Origin: Limnochorda pilosa
GTDB lineage: Bacteria; Bacillota; Limnochordia; Limnochordales; Limnochordaceae
Assembly (NCBI RefSeq): GCF_001544015.1
Contig: NZ_AP014924.1
Coordinates: 558,001-622,000 of the forward strand
DNA: 64,000 nt
Reading direction: 5' to 3'
The notes under the pieces are model-generated. The model had not been told where the DNA came from, did not search any database, and saw only the letters and a list, made by a program, of their open reading frames with translations. Positions 33,289 to 43,208 of the stretch are shown piece by piece. The stretch's first letter is position 1. Each line of letters starts with the position of its first letter. The translations under genes and the position numbers were made by a program.

Positions 33289-34029
33289 GTGGCCGGACCC
33301 CGACAGCTCCCCGCGGCGAAGGTGGAATGGCGCCTGGTGGATGCCATCCTCTCCGGAACCTACCCGCCCGGCGGCACCCTGCCTGCTGAGCGGGAGCTGG
33401 CTCACGGCCTGGGTGTCGCCCGGCCCACCCTGCGAGAGGCGCTTCACCGGCTGGCTTCCCAGGGCTGGATCACCATCCGCCAGGGGCGGCCCACCGTCGT
33501 GAACGACTACTGGACCACGGGCAATCCCCGCCTGCTGGGGGCCCTTGCCGAGCACCCGGAGCGGCTACCGGGCCCCTTCGTGGGCTGGCTCCTCGAGGCC
33601 CGGCTCGCCCTGGCGCCCGCCTACGCCCGGGCGGCCGTGAGGGAGGCGGCGGCACAGGTGGTCGCGCTTCTGGCGGGAGCCGAGTCGCTGACGCCGGATC
33701 CCCACTCCTACGCCTGCTTCGACTGGGAGCTCCACCGTGCCCTGGCCCGCCTGGGGGGCAACCCCGTCTACACGCTGATCCTCAACGGCTTCGAAGAGCT
33801 CTATGCCCGTCTCGCGCCCCGCTACTTCGAGAGAGCCGAGGGGCGGGCCTTCTCCCGTCGCTTCTATGCGAGACTGCTGGACGCCGCCATGGACAGGAAC
33901 CCGGCTGCGGCGGAACGGGTCACCTGCCGCGCCATGGCGGTCAGCATCCGGCTCTGGAAACGGCTGGACCGGGAGCGCGCCGTGGGCACGCCGGCGACGC
34001 CCGGCTCCGAAGCCCCCACAGGGAGGTGA
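33289..34029 (+). CDS. FadR-subfamily GntR regulator
   Basis: A 246-residue GntR-family repressor. The winged HTH (about residues 12-70) has YPPGGTLPAERELAHGLGVARPTLREALHRLASQGW; the C-terminal FCD-type helical domain has WELHRALARLGGNPVY and ends near 225. GTG 33289 follows GGAGGCGAGG. An operator matching its family consensus lies directly upstream, and its stop overlaps the region of the next gene's start, so it is autoregulated and controls the polyol operon behind it (inference). The effector is not known. Confidence 0.87.
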   Translation: MAGPRQLPAAKVEWRLVDAILSGTYPPGGTLPAERELAHGLGVARPTLREALHRLASQGWITIRQGRPTVVNDYWTTGNPRLLGALAEHPERLPGPFVGWLLEARLALAPAYARAAVREAAAQVVALLAGAESLTPDPHSYACFDWELHRALARLGGNPVYTLILNGFEELYARLAPRYFERAEGRAFSRRFYARLLDAAMDRNPAAAERVTCRAMAVSIRLWKRLDRERAVGTPATPGSEAPTGR

Positions 34030-34034
34030 CCGCC

Positions 34035-35630
34035 GTGCGGCGCTGGAACGGCTGGGGCGACGAGGCGGAGACGTATCCCTTGAGCGAGGAGGCCCGGCGC
34101 TACCTGGAGGAGCGGGTGGGGCCCGGCGAGCCGCCGGCCGATGCCAGCCTGGAGGAGGTGACCCGCGGGATTCCGGCATCCCGCCTGCCGGATCACCCCC
34201 TGGTGACGGCGGACCCGGAGACCCGCCTCCGCCGGGCCCGGGGCCAGAGCCTCCCCGACTGGATCGCCCTGCGCAGCGGGCGGGTGGGCACCGTTCCTGA
34301 CGGGGTCGCCTTCCCTGAGAACGACGGTCACGTGGTCGAGCTCCTCCGGTTCGCCCGGGAGGCGGGTGCGGCGGTGATCCCCTACGGGGGTGGCACCAGC
34401 GTGGTGGGGCACCTCACGCCCGATCCGGAGGGACCGCCGGTGCTCTCGGTGGACCTGGGGCGCCTCTGGCAGCTCCACCGGCTGGACGAGGAGAGCCTGC
34501 TGGCCTCCTTCGGGGCCGGGGTCCGGGGGCCGGACCTGGAGGCCCAGCTCCGGTCCCGGGGGTACACCCTGGGCCACTACCCCCAGTCCTTCGAGTACTC
34601 GAGCTTGGGCGGCTGGGTGGTCACCCGGTCCAAGGGCCAGCAGTCCCTGGGCTACGGGCGCATCGAGGACCTCTTCGCCGGCGGGCGGCTCCAGGCGCCG
34701 GCGGGGACGCTCCACCTGCCCCCCTTCCCCGCCAGCGCCGCGGGTCCGGACCTGCGGGAGCTGGTGCTGGGCTCCGAGGGCCGCCTCGGCCTCCTCACCG
34801 AAGCGGTGGTGCGGGTCCGACCCGTGCCTGAGTCCGAGGCCTTCCACGGCTTCTTCTTCCCCGACTTCACCTCGGGCCTCGCCGCGGCCCGGGAGCTGGC
34901 GCAGGAACGCCTCGCCCTGACCATGGTCCGCCTCAGCACGCCCCGGGAGACCGAGACCACCCTGCGCCTCGCCGGGCACCAGGAGCTGATCCGGTTGCTG
35001 GAGCGCCTGCTGGGCCTCCGGGGGCTGGGGGAGGGGAAGTGCATGCTGCTGGTGGGAGCGGCGGGCCGGCCGGGGCAGGTACGCGCGGCCATCAGCGAGG
35101 CCCGGGCGGTGGTGGGCCGCCACGGCGGCGTCCACGTGGGCCGCACCTTCGGGCGCGAGTGGGAGAAGAACCGCTTCCGCACCCCCTACCTGCGGAACGC
35201 CCTGTGGGAGACGGGCTACGCGGTGGACACCCTGGAGACCGCCGCCCCCTGGCGGGCCGTGCCCGACCTGGTCGCGGCGGTGGAGGTGGCGCTGCAGTCG
35301 GCGCTCCAGCCGGAGAACGAGAGGGTGCACGTCTTCACCCACCTCTCCCACGTCTACCCCGACGGAAGCAACGTCTACGTGACCTACGTCTTCCGGCTGG
35401 CGGCGGATCCGGAACAGAACGTGGAGCGCTGGCACCGGTTGAAGGGCGCGGCGAGCCGGGCCATCGGCGCCCGGGGCGGGACCATCAGCCACCAGCACGG
35501 GGTGGGGACGGACCACCGCCCCTACCTGGAAGGAGAGAAGGGCCGCCTGGGGCTGGAGGCGCTCCGATCCGCGGCCGGAGCCCTAGACCCTGGCGGGATG
35601 ATGAACCCCGGCAAGCTGGTGGAGCCCTGA
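34035..35630 (+). CDS. FAD-linked oxidase of the alkyl-DHAP-synthase (AGPS) type
   Basis: A 531-residue VAO-fold flavoprotein. It starts MRRWNGWGDEA, the AGPS-type opening, and has the FAD-binding PYGGGTSVVGH (about residues 115-125), SSLGGWVVTRSKGQQSLGYGRIEDL (about 192-216) and the C-terminal HQHGVGTDH (about 485-493). In eukaryotes AGPS swaps the acyl group of acyl-DHAP for an alkyl chain; bacterial relatives such as E. coli YgcU are of unknown function. GTG 34035 has GGGAGG eight bases upstream. It lies between the GntR regulator and a GlpD-like gene, so the substrate is probably a polyol or polyol phosphate. Confidence 0.85.
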   Translation: MRRWNGWGDEAETYPLSEEARRYLEERVGPGEPPADASLEEVTRGIPASRLPDHPLVTADPETRLRRARGQSLPDWIALRSGRVGTVPDGVAFPENDGHVVELLRFAREAGAAVIPYGGGTSVVGHLTPDPEGPPVLSVDLGRLWQLHRLDEESLLASFGAGVRGPDLEAQLRSRGYTLGHYPQSFEYSSLGGWVVTRSKGQQSLGYGRIEDLFAGGRLQAPAGTLHLPPFPASAAGPDLRELVLGSEGRLGLLTEAVVRVRPVPESEAFHGFFFPDFTSGLAAARELAQERLALTMVRLSTPRETETTLRLAGHQELIRLLERLLGLRGLGEGKCMLLVGAAGRPGQVRAAISEARAVVGRHGGVHVGRTFGREWEKNRFRTPYLRNALWETGYAVDTLETAAPWRAVPDLVAAVEVALQSALQPENERVHVFTHLSHVYPDGSNVYVTYVFRLAADPEQNVERWHRLKGAASRAIGARGGTISHQHGVGTDHRPYLEGEKGRLGLEALRSAAGALDPGGMMNPGKLVEP

Positions 35631-35644
35631 AAGGGGGCGGCGGA

Positions 35645-37429
35645 ATGGCGGTGCAGGGGCGCCGGGCGGCTGCGTGGGCCCGGCTGGATGAAACGTGGGA
35701 CCTGATCGTCATCGGCGGGGGCATCGTGGGGGTGGGGATCCTCCGGGAGGCGGTGCGGGCGGGGCTCCGGGCCGTGCTCTTCGAGCAGCGGGATTTCGCC
35801 TGGGGCACCTCCAGCCGGTCGGGACGGCTGGTGCACGGCGGGATTCGGTACCTCAAACAGGGCCAGGTGAGGCTCACCCGCGACTCGGTGCGGGAGCGGG
35901 AGCGCCTGCTGAGGGACGCGCCGGGCCTGGTGCAGGAGCTTCCCTTCCTCCTCCCCGTCTACCGGGGCGACCACCCCGGCAAGACCGTCTACGGCGTGGG
36001 CCTGGAGCTCTACGACCGCCTGGGCGGCCTCCAGAGCCACCGGTACCTGAACGCGGAAGCCTTCTCCCTGGCGGCACCCCACGTGCAACGGGAGGATCTG
36101 GAGGGCGGCTTCCTTTTCCGGGATGCCCAGACCGACGACGCCCGCCTGGTGCTGCGGGTGCTCCGGGAGGCCATGGGGCACGGGGCGCTGGCCCTGAACT
36201 ATGCCCGGGTGGAGGAGCTTCTAGAGGACGAGGACGGGAACGCGACAGGCGTGGTGGTGCGCGACGTGTCGGGCGAGGACGCGCCCGCCTTCGGGGACGA
36301 CGAAGGCATCCACACCGGCCAGGAGCGCCCGGGTAGCGGTGGCCGGGGCGCCGGGGCGGCCCGAACCGCCCGGGTCCGTGCCCGGGCCGTGGTCAACGCC
36401 ACCGGCGCCTGGGCCGATCACCTGAGGGAGCAGGTGAGCGGCCGCCGGCGCCTGCGCCCGCTGCGGGGGAGTCACCTGATCTTCCCGGGCTGGCGGTTGC
36501 CCCTGGGCGGGGCTGTGAGCCTCATCCATCCCTGGGATCACCGGCCGCTCTACGCCTTCCCATGGGAGGGAGTAACCTTGGTAGGCACCACCGACGTGGA
36601 CCACGCGACGGACCTCAACCGGGAGGCGGCCATCAGCCCCGAGGAGACGGGCTACCTGATGGCGGCGGTGCAGCACGCCTTCCCCCGGCTGGGCCTCGCC
36701 CTCTCCGACGTTCGCTCCAGCTACGCGGGCGTGCGCCCCGTGGTGGGCACGGGCAAGGCCGATCCCTCCAAGGAGTCCCGCGAGCATGCACTCTGGCTGG
36801 AACGCGGTCTTCTCACCGTGACCGGCGGGAAGCTCACCACCTTCCGCCTCATGGCCCTTCAGGCCCTGGAACGGCTGAGGTCCCTCTTGCCGGAGATGCC
36901 TCCCCTGGACCCGGACGCGCCGGTGCTGGATCCCGTTTCCGCCCCTGCCGGCCCGATGCCTGGCCGGCCCGGCCTGGGCGGAGAAGGGGCATTGCTGCGC
37001 CTGTCGGGGCGATACGGGGCCGAGGCCGGAGATCTGCTGGAGGCAGCCGAGCCAGGCGAGCTGGAACCGGCGGAGGGGACGGCCACCCTGTGGGCGGAGC
37101 TTCGCTGGGCCGCCCGGAAGGAGGACGTGGTCCACCTGGACGACCTGCTCCTGCGTCGGGTGCGGGTGGGGGTGCTCCTGGAGGAGGGGGCGCTGCCGCT
37201 GATGGAGCGGATCCGGGCGGTGGTGCAGCCTGAACTGGGATGGAACGACCGGCGCTGGGCGCAGGAGGCCGAGCGCTACGCGGAGCTCTGGCGCCGCTGC
37301 TACGCCCCGCCCCGAGAGGTTGCCGGGAGGCGGCCCCAGCCCCCGAGCCGGCCCGCGGCGGGCCCTTCCTCCCCGACCTCCACCCCGCCGGGAGCGACGG
37401 GTGCCGGGCACCCGGAGGACCACCGATGA
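35645..37429 (+). CDS. glpD: GlpD-like FAD-dependent glycerol-3-phosphate dehydrogenase
   Basis: A 594-residue flavoprotein of the GlpD/DAO family. FAD-binding [18 protein letters not shown] near residue 20-37, [30 protein letters not shown] about 50-82, [20 protein letters not shown], and [11 protein letters not shown] near 397-407 are all family blocks. A 30-residue Gly/Arg insert (about 215-240) and a proline/alanine tail after residue 565 are extra. It oxidises glycerol-3-phosphate (or a close analogue) to the keto form, feeding electrons to quinone. ATG 35645 follows AAGGGGGCGG. It overlaps the kinase gene by ATGA. Confidence 0.87.
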   Translation: MAVQGRRAAAWARLDETWDLIVIGGGIVGVGILREAVRAGLRAVLFEQRDFAWGTSSRSGRLVHGGIRYLKQGQVRLTRDSVRERERLLRDAPGLVQELPFLLPVYRGDHPGKTVYGVGLELYDRLGGLQSHRYLNAEAFSLAAPHVQREDLEGGFLFRDAQTDDARLVLRVLREAMGHGALALNYARVEELLEDEDGNATGVVVRDVSGEDAPAFGDDEGIHTGQERPGSGGRGAGAARTARVRARAVVNATGAWADHLREQVSGRRRLRPLRGSHLIFPGWRLPLGGAVSLIHPWDHRPLYAFPWEGVTLVGTTDVDHATDLNREAAISPEETGYLMAAVQHAFPRLGLALSDVRSSYAGVRPVVGTGKADPSKESREHALWLERGLLTVTGGKLTTFRLMALQALERLRSLLPEMPPLDPDAPVLDPVSAPAGPMPGRPGLGGEGALLRLSGRYGAEAGDLLEAAEPGELEPAEGTATLWAELRWAARKEDVVHLDDLLLRRVRVGVLLEEGALPLMERIRAVVQPELGWNDRRWAQEAERYAELWRRCYAPPREVAGRRPQPPSRPAAGPSSPTSTPPGATGAGHPEDHR

Positions 37430-39036
37430 ATGGCGAGAACGTGCTGGCCGTCGACGTGGGCACCCAGAGCGTGCGGGCCCTGGTCTTCGACCCCCAGGGG
37501 AACGTGCTGGCCGCAGCCCGGGTGCCCATCGACCCCCCTTATCGAGCCGAGCAGCCGGGGTGGGCGGAGCAGGACCCGGAGGTCTACTGGCAGGCCCTGG
37601 TGCGGGCGTGCCGGCAGGTGTGGGAGGCGGAGGTGGTCCCGGCTAGCCTGGCCGGCATGGCCCTCACCACCCAGCGGGCCAGCGTGGTGAACGTGGACGG
37701 CCGGGGGCGACCCCTCCGTCCCGCCATCCTCTGGCTGGACCAGCGGCGTAGCGAGGGCCTGCCCCGGATCGGCGGGTGGTGGGGCCTCCTCTTTCGATTG
37801 GCCGGCGCTTCACACACCGTCGCCTACCTGCAGGCCGAGGCGGAGGCCAACTGGATTCGCCTTCACCAGCCCGAGATCTGGCGGCGGACGGAGAAGTACC
37901 TCCTTCTCTCCGGATACCTGACCCACCGGCTCACGGGGCGCTTCGTGGACTCGGTGGGGAGCCAGGTGGGCTACATCCCCTTCGACTACCGCCGGCAGGC
38001 CTGGGCCCCGCCCCGGGACTGGAAGTGGCAGGCCATTCCCGTGGAGTCCTCCCAGCTCCCCGAGCTGGAGCCGCCGGGCCGGGTGCTGGGGCACGTCTCC
38101 TCGGAGGCGGCGGAGGCTGTGGGCCTTCCGCAGGGCCTGCCCGTGGTGGCGGCCGCGGCCGACAAGGCCTGTGAAGTGCTGGGCGCCGGCTGCCTCGAGC
38201 CCGACGTGGCCTGCCTGAGCTTCGGCACCACCGCCACCGTCAACACCACCCACCGGCGGTACGTGGAGGTCGTCCCGCTGATCCCGCCCTATCCGGCGGC
38301 TGTTCCCGGCGCCTACAGCCTGGAGGTGCAGGTGTACCGGGGGTTCTGGATGGTCCGCTGGTTCGTGGAGGAGTTCGGGGCGGCCGAGGCGGCCCGAGCG
38401 GCCGAGCAAGGCGCGACCCCCGAGGCCCTCCTGGAGCGCCTCGCGGCCTCCGTGCCCGCGGGCTCCATGGGCCTGGTGCTGCAACCCTACTGGGCGCCGG
38501 GCCTGCGGGTGCCGGGGCCCGAGGCCAAGGGGGCGGTTGTGGGCTTCGGCGGGGCCCACGGAAAGGCCCATCTCTACCGCGCCCTCCTGGAGGGTCTGGC
38601 CTTCGCCCTGCGAGAAGGCCTCGAACGGACCCAGCGCCGGGCCGGGGTGCGTGCCCGGGAGCTGCGGGTGGTGGGGGGCGGCAGCCAGAGCGACCTGGCC
38701 GTGCAGGTGGCGGCGGACGTCTTCGGGCTCCCCGCGGCCCGCCCCCACGTGTACGAGGCCTCGGCCCTGGGCGCGGCCATCGACGCCGCTGTGGGGTTGG
38801 GGCTGCACCCGGGCTTCGACGCGGCCATGGCGGCCATGACGCGGGTGGGCCGTGTCTTCGAGCCCAACCTGGCCCATGCGGAGCTCTACGACCAGCTCTA
38901 CCGGCGGGTCTACCGCAGGCTCTACCCTCGTCTTCAGCCGCTCTACGAGGCGATTCGCGAGATCACGGGCTATCCGCCGCCGGTGTGGGGGGTGACCGCG
39001 GGCGGGCCTTCGGCGGGGCGGAGACCGTCGAGGTGA
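37426..39036 (+). CDS. FGGY-family polyol/sugar kinase
   Basis: A 536-residue FGGY kinase. N-terminal ATP loop [41 protein letters not shown] and ILWLDQRRS are in the first domain; [37 protein letters not shown] and [22 protein letters not shown] in the second. The GlpK-specific regulatory features are not obvious; it is closer in style to YgcE-type kinases of unknown substrate. ATG 37426 overlaps the glpD stop (ATGA) and has CGGAGG upstream. It should phosphorylate glycerol or a longer polyol entering the operon's pathway. Confidence 0.85.
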   Translation: MNGENVLAVDVGTQSVRALVFDPQGNVLAAARVPIDPPYRAEQPGWAEQDPEVYWQALVRACRQVWEAEVVPASLAGMALTTQRASVVNVDGRGRPLRPAILWLDQRRSEGLPRIGGWWGLLFRLAGASHTVAYLQAEAEANWIRLHQPEIWRRTEKYLLLSGYLTHRLTGRFVDSVGSQVGYIPFDYRRQAWAPPRDWKWQAIPVESSQLPELEPPGRVLGHVSSEAAEAVGLPQGLPVVAAAADKACEVLGAGCLEPDVACLSFGTTATVNTTHRRYVEVVPLIPPYPAAVPGAYSLEVQVYRGFWMVRWFVEEFGAAEAARAAEQGATPEALLERLAASVPAGSMGLVLQPYWAPGLRVPGPEAKGAVVGFGGAHGKAHLYRALLEGLAFALREGLERTQRRAGVRARELRVVGGGSQSDLAVQVAADVFGLPAARPHVYEASALGAAIDAAVGLGLHPGFDAAMAAMTRVGRVFEPNLAHAELYDQLYRRVYRRLYPRLQPLYEAIREITGYPPPVWGVTAGGPSAGRRPSR

Positions 39037-39043
39037 TACCTTC

Positions 39044-42000
39044 TCAGCGCGGTCCGGGAGGGACCCAGATGGTCTCCCCTTCCAGTATGAGGCGGGGGTC
39101 GGCGATCTGAGGGTTCATCTGCAGCAGGGTCTCCAGCGGCACCCCCAGCGAGCGGGCGATCGACCAGAGGCTGTCCCCCGCCCGCACGACGTACGGCTCT
39201 CCCTCGTGGCGTGGGATGATGATCTGCTGGCCCGGGCGGATCTGTCGGGGGTCGGCGATCTCCGGGTTCACCCGGCGCAGCCCGGCCAGCGGAACATCCC
39301 GGGAACGGGCCAGAGAGAAAAGCGTGTCACCGGGTTGAATCACGTACGTCTCCTCCACCAGGCCCGGAATCCGGATCCTCTGCCCGCGCCGGATCCGCCT
39401 GGGGTCGGTGACCTGGGGGTTCGCCCGCCGGAGGGCTTCGAGCGTCACACCGAAGTCGCGGGCAATCGCGGACAGCGTGTCCTGAGGCCTCACCTGGGTG
39501 AACAGGGCCTTCAGATCGGTGCCAAGGCGAGCTTCGGGTGTTTCCGGTGTCTCGGATTCAGCCGTCGCCGACACCACCTGAGACGGGGCCGTGAGCGGCT
39601 GCGGCTGGTCCGCAGGCTGAGCGCCGGGGGGCCTGCGGGCCTCGACAGGCGGCGCGGGCTGCAGGACGCCGCCCTCGACAAGCTGGATCCGGCGAGGAAC
39701 CGGGACGACGTCCACCTCCACCTGCTCCTCCGCTCCCGCGCGGAGGTGGATGGCCTGCTCTGCCGGGCGGATCTCGTACCACTGGGGCAGGCCGTTCCTG
39801 TGAACGCGGAGCCGCCACTCTCCCGGAGGCAACTGCTCGAAGCTGAAGCGTCCCTGCTCGTCGGTCACGCGCCGGTAGGCGATCTCGTGGTCGACCAGCT
39901 CGACCAGCATCCCTGCCACCCATCGCTTGTCGGCCTCTCCCGGCCCTTCCCCAAAGACGGCGCCTGCTTCGAGGGTGTCCGTGGGGGGCGGAAGGAGCCG
40001 GAGGCGTCCATCCACCCGCGCCCCCTCGACCACCCTGAACTCCTGCTCGACCCTCGTGCCGGCGGGGATCTCCACCCGCCAGGGCGTCTGCGGCAGGGTG
40101 ATCCGTTCGGGACCCAGCTGGTCCGGCCGGAACGTGACATGGTAGGTGCCGGCGCGTACGGCGGCGAACCGGAAACGGCCGTCACCACCGGTGGTCGTCC
40201 GCTGACCGTTGATCTGGACCACCATGTCCGGGAGGCTCTGACCCGCTTCGTCGACGACCCGGCCCACCAGCTCGCCCACGTCGGAGCGGCGGCCCAACTG
40301 GAGATCGAAGGGAAACGTGTAGCTGGCCGTCGCCTTCCACTCCGGCTCCTGGCTCAGGGATCCCTTGGCTTCGCCTCCCGCCACGATGGTGTGAGCGCTC
40401 GGCAGAGTGTACCGGGCTTCGCCCTGAACGCGGTACGTGCTCGCGAGAACGTCGAGAACGTCCAGTCCCAGGCGAAGGGTGAGGCGGTCGTGAACGTTTC
40501 GATAGGAGCGTATTCCGAACGCGAACCTCTCCGGGAGACTTCCCACGAGCGGGAACTCCGCTTGAAGGTAAGGGTCGATGCCCCCGTCCGGCGAAGCGGC
40601 ATGGTAGCTCAGCCGGTAGGCGGCCCTGAGGCTCTCGGTGCCGCCGACCCGATCGATGACCTGCCTGAGGCCCGCGTCCTGGAAGAGGAAACGCTTTCCA
40701 TCGATGGGAAGGTTGAGCACGAACCGGAGCGACCCCTCGCTCCGGTCGCGCTGCCCGGGCTCCACGTCGTCCGAGCGGGCATACTGGAGCCACCAGCCGG
40801 TCCCCTCCCAGCCTCCGCTCAAGTTCAGGCCCGTGTTTCGTACGTTGCGCGCCCACCCGTCCCAGGGGACGCCCTCGTACTCCATCAGGTCGTCGAAACG
40901 GAGGCCGAGCCGCATCGCATCCGAGAAGGGAACGCTGGTGTAGAGCTGGAGCCGTCTGCTGGCGCGGGTGGCCTCCCGGTAGCCTGCCCCGACCTGCTCC
41001 CACGTGGCGTGAGTGACCAGCGCGCCCCCCGAGAAACGGCTCGTCAGGCGGAGAGCGTCGGGCGACGAGGCGAGGCTCGCGGTGGCCTGGAGCCCGTACT
41101 CCACCTGGAAGTCCCACCTCTCCGCCGGTGACACCTGCGCCTGGAGGCTCCAGAGGTCGCCCGGGGCTTCGGACCGGTCCAGGAACTGGAGGGAGAGCGC
41201 GCCCGCCCCGCCGAGGTCGAGGGCGGCCTGGGCACCCACCCTCTCGCGACCGGTGCCGTCTCGGTGTGCGTACGATGTCAGGACGAGGGGGCCCATCGTG
41301 GCGCGCATCTCGGCGCCAGTGGCCAGCCTCTCGCCGAACTCCGTGAGCGGCGATAGAACAAAGCGCTGATCACCGGCGGAGAGGTACAGGTTCGGGCGGG
41401 TGTAGGCTGCCCGGCCCCCCTCGTCGCCCAGCTGGAGGGTGAGTCGGCCAGGATCGCTCTCTGCCAGGGCTCCGGTCCCGGAGATCTCCCAGCCGGTCAC
41501 CCCTCCGGTTGCCGTCATCTCCCGATCGACCGCGATCCGGAGCGGGAAGGTGTGGTACGCGGCATCCCCGGACACGCTGCGCGGGATGATCTCGACCGCG
41601 GCGCTCGCCTGTGCCCGGGGCACGGAGGGGCCGTCGCCCTCGGCGATCAGTTGCACTCGATGGGTCGCGGCCTTGGTCAGACTCTGCGGCACCTGAACCG
41701 ACACGTCCACGGTGACGAGCTCGCCTGGCCGGATGCGGGCCTCCGCCGGTGCCGTCACGGTCCGGAAGCCCAGGTTGTCGTGTATGCGAAAGGTGACCTG
41801 CTGGGGGGTGTTTCCGGTGTTCCGCACGGAGAAGACGAGGCGGTACGGGTCGCCCAGCGTATACGCGGGCGCGCGGACGAGGGTCGCCTCGAGCCCCCGC
41901 GTCGGACGAATCCGGACCGTCGCCCGTCCCTCGAGGTGCACCGGGGGGATCGAACCCTGGAGGTCCACGCGCACCGGGTAATCTCCCGCCGGGGCGTCCT

Positions 42001-42331
42001 GGGGCACCAGCACGGCGAGCAGCAGGACGTGCTCCCCGCCGGGTGGAAGGGTGACCGGGTCCACCGGCACCAGAAGCTGCCACCCGTCCGGGAGCTCGAC
42101 GACCGGCAGGACACTCTGCTCCGCCCCCGTGGTGTTGCCGAGCCGGAAGACGAGGGTGACGGACTGGCGGGGCAGCGCCTCCACGAACGACGTGACGGGC
42201 GTGACGGTCAGCTCATCAGCTTGGGCGCGCCCGCCCCCCGTCCCGGCGGCCAGGACCAGGACGAGCGCCACCGCGGTGGTCCCCACCCACCCCGGGCGGT
42301 TCCGCGGGCGGGGGGAGGGGGAAGCGCTCAA
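39044..42331 (-). CDS. Giant exported usher-like beta protein with three C-terminal LysM repeats
   Basis: A 1,095-residue exported protein. Signal peptide to about residue 38 (GGRAQA|DEL). Residues about 40-250 are two Ig-like NEW3-type domains (RQSVTLVFRLGNTTGAEQ, DPYRLVFSVRNTGNTPQQV). Residues about 260-690 are a long run of amphipathic beta strands (RFVLSPLTEFGERL, LSLQFLDRSEAP, LQLYTSVPFSDAMRLGLRF, SEGSLRFVLNLPI, ERFAFGIRSYRN), in the style of an outer-membrane barrel. Residues about 695-900 are carboxypeptidase-regulatory-like folds (GELVGRVVDEAGQSLPD, TTGGDGRFRF). The last 150 residues are three LysM repeats (DTLSAIARDFGV, DTLFSLARSRDV, DSLWSIARSLGV), which bind peptidoglycan. TTG 42331 overlaps the chaperone stop (TTGA) with GAGGG seven bases upstream. 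Gene order and barrel suggest an usher-like secretion pore; no PapC signature is recognised. Confidence 0.7.
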   Translation of the reverse strand: MSASPSPRPRNRPGWVGTTAVALVLVLAAGTGGGRAQADELTVTPVTSFVEALPRQSVTLVFRLGNTTGAEQSVLPVVELPDGWQLLVPVDPVTLPPGGEHVLLLAVLVPQDAPAGDYPVRVDLQGSIPPVHLEGRATVRIRPTRGLEATLVRAPAYTLGDPYRLVFSVRNTGNTPQQVTFRIHDNLGFRTVTAPAEARIRPGELVTVDVSVQVPQSLTKAATHRVQLIAEGDGPSVPRAQASAAVEIIPRSVSGDAAYHTFPLRIAVDREMTATGGVTGWEISGTGALAESDPGRLTLQLGDEGGRAAYTRPNLYLSAGDQRFVLSPLTEFGERLATGAEMRATMGPLVLTSYAHRDGTGRERVGAQAALDLGGAGALSLQFLDRSEAPGDLWSLQAQVSPAERWDFQVEYGLQATASLASSPDALRLTSRFSGGALVTHATWEQVGAGYREATRASRRLQLYTSVPFSDAMRLGLRFDDLMEYEGVPWDGWARNVRNTGLNLSGGWEGTGWWLQYARSDDVEPGQRDRSEGSLRFVLNLPIDGKRFLFQDAGLRQVIDRVGGTESLRAAYRLSYHAASPDGGIDPYLQAEFPLVGSLPERFAFGIRSYRNVHDRLTLRLGLDVLDVLASTYRVQGEARYTLPSAHTIVAGGEAKGSLSQEPEWKATASYTFPFDLQLGRRSDVGELVGRVVDEAGQSLPDMVVQINGQRTTTGGDGRFRFAAVRAGTYHVTFRPDQLGPERITLPQTPWRVEIPAGTRVEQEFRVVEGARVDGRLRLLPPPTDTLEAGAVFGEGPGEADKRWVAGMLVELVDHEIAYRRVTDEQGRFSFEQLPPGEWRLRVHRNGLPQWYEIRPAEQAIHLRAGAEEQVEVDVVPVPRRIQLVEGGVLQPAPPVEARRPPGAQPADQPQPLTAPSQVVSATAESETPETPEARLGTDLKALFTQVRPQDTLSAIARDFGVTLEALRRANPQVTDPRRIRRGQRIRIPGLVEETYVIQPGDTLFSLARSRDVPLAGLRRVNPEIADPRQIRPGQQIIIPRHEGEPYVVRAGDSLWSIARSLGVPLETLLQMNPQIADPRLILEGETIWVPPGPR

Positions 42332-43182
42332 GGCGCCCTCAGCTCCAGGGTGTAGCGGGCGGCGAAAACGGAGGCGTCCTTGTTGTCTGCGACCACCAGC
42401 GCCTGATAGCTGCCGTGGGCCAGCGGGCCCAGGTCGATCCGCACCCGTACGGAGGTGTCGGGATAGATGCGCCTCGGTTCCACCTCCAAGCGCTCGATCC
42501 GGTCTCCCCGGGCATCGTACAGCTCCATCCACACCTGCGGGATCAGCAGGCGTTCCCCCGGGTTCGCCAGGTCCACCTGGAAGGTGTATCCTCGGTCGTC
42601 TTCCCGGTAGACCAGCGTCGGATCGGCGAAGTCCAGACGAACTTTCGCTCCCCCGCCGGCCTCCGTGACCACCTGCACGCCGTAGCGGAACCGTTGCCGG
42701 ATCCCCAGGGCGACCTCCTCCGCCGGCGCCCGCCCGGGTGGTGCCGGAGCCTCAGGGTCGCCCGGCAGGAGGGGCTCCACCATGATCATGCTCCAGTACG
42801 TGCCCGTCAGGCGATCGTCGGTGGGAACGGAGATTCGGTACAGGACCGTCGACTCCTCACCGGCGGGCACCGTGACCAGGGAGCGGCTCACCGTGATCCA
42901 CCGGGCATTGGAACGGGGGAGCGTGCCCGGCTCATCGTAGTAGGTGCGGCCCTCGGCGTCGAAGCGGTAGTCCGTCTGGTAGATCCGGACGACAGCGGGT
43001 TCGCTGCCGCGGTTCTTCAACCCGAGCACACCCTCGTAGCTCTCCCCCGGCGCCACGTCGAAGTGGTGGGCCAGGGAACCAGAGAGGCTGACCTGGGCCG
43101 CCGCCGACCGGAAGGTGCATCCGAGGAGCACCAGGAGCAGGATGCCCGAGAGGAGGCGAGTTCGACGGGTGCGAGCTCTCAT
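42328..43182 (-). CDS. Pilus-chaperone-like exported protein
   Basis: A 284-residue exported two-domain beta-sandwich protein. Signal peptide LLSGILLLVLLGC...SAAA; the LLGC could be a lipobox. Mature N-terminus: AHHFDVAPGESYEGVLGLKN, GSEPAVVRIYQTDYRF, RSNARWITVSRSLVTVPAGEESTVLYRISVP, which parallels the PapD-type pattern (G1/A strands, NxG, then P-x-G-E boundary). A second Ig-like domain follows (VRLDFADPTLVYREDDRGYTFQVDLANPGERLL). No experimental chaperone signature (conserved Arg/Lys cleft) can be proven by eye. ATG 43182 follows GGAAAGGAAG; GTG 43212 overlaps the upstream stop. It sits between two subunit-like genes and the usher-like gene. Confidence 0.7.
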   Translation of the reverse strand: MRARTRRTRLLSGILLLVLLGCTFRSAAAQVSLSGSLAHHFDVAPGESYEGVLGLKNRGSEPAVVRIYQTDYRFDAEGRTYYDEPGTLPRSNARWITVSRSLVTVPAGEESTVLYRISVPTDDRLTGTYWSMIMVEPLLPGDPEAPAPPGRAPAEEVALGIRQRFRYGVQVVTEAGGGAKVRLDFADPTLVYREDDRGYTFQVDLANPGERLLIPQVWMELYDARGDRIERLEVEPRRIYPDTSVRVRIDLGPLAHGSYQALVVADNKDASVFAARYTLELRAP

Positions 43183-43208
43183 GCTGGGTTCTTCTTCCTT
43201 TCCGGGCC

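Noticed and set aside
35039-35644. A long N-terminal extension of the GlpD-like protein
   Set aside because: It is the out-of-frame reading of the FAD oxidase gene; the GlpD start is at 35645 with a suitable ribosome site.
39206-41131. A 641-codon plus-strand frame antisense to the LysM/usher-like gene
   Set aside because: Shadow of the real gene; no recognisable motif, no signal, no ribosome site.
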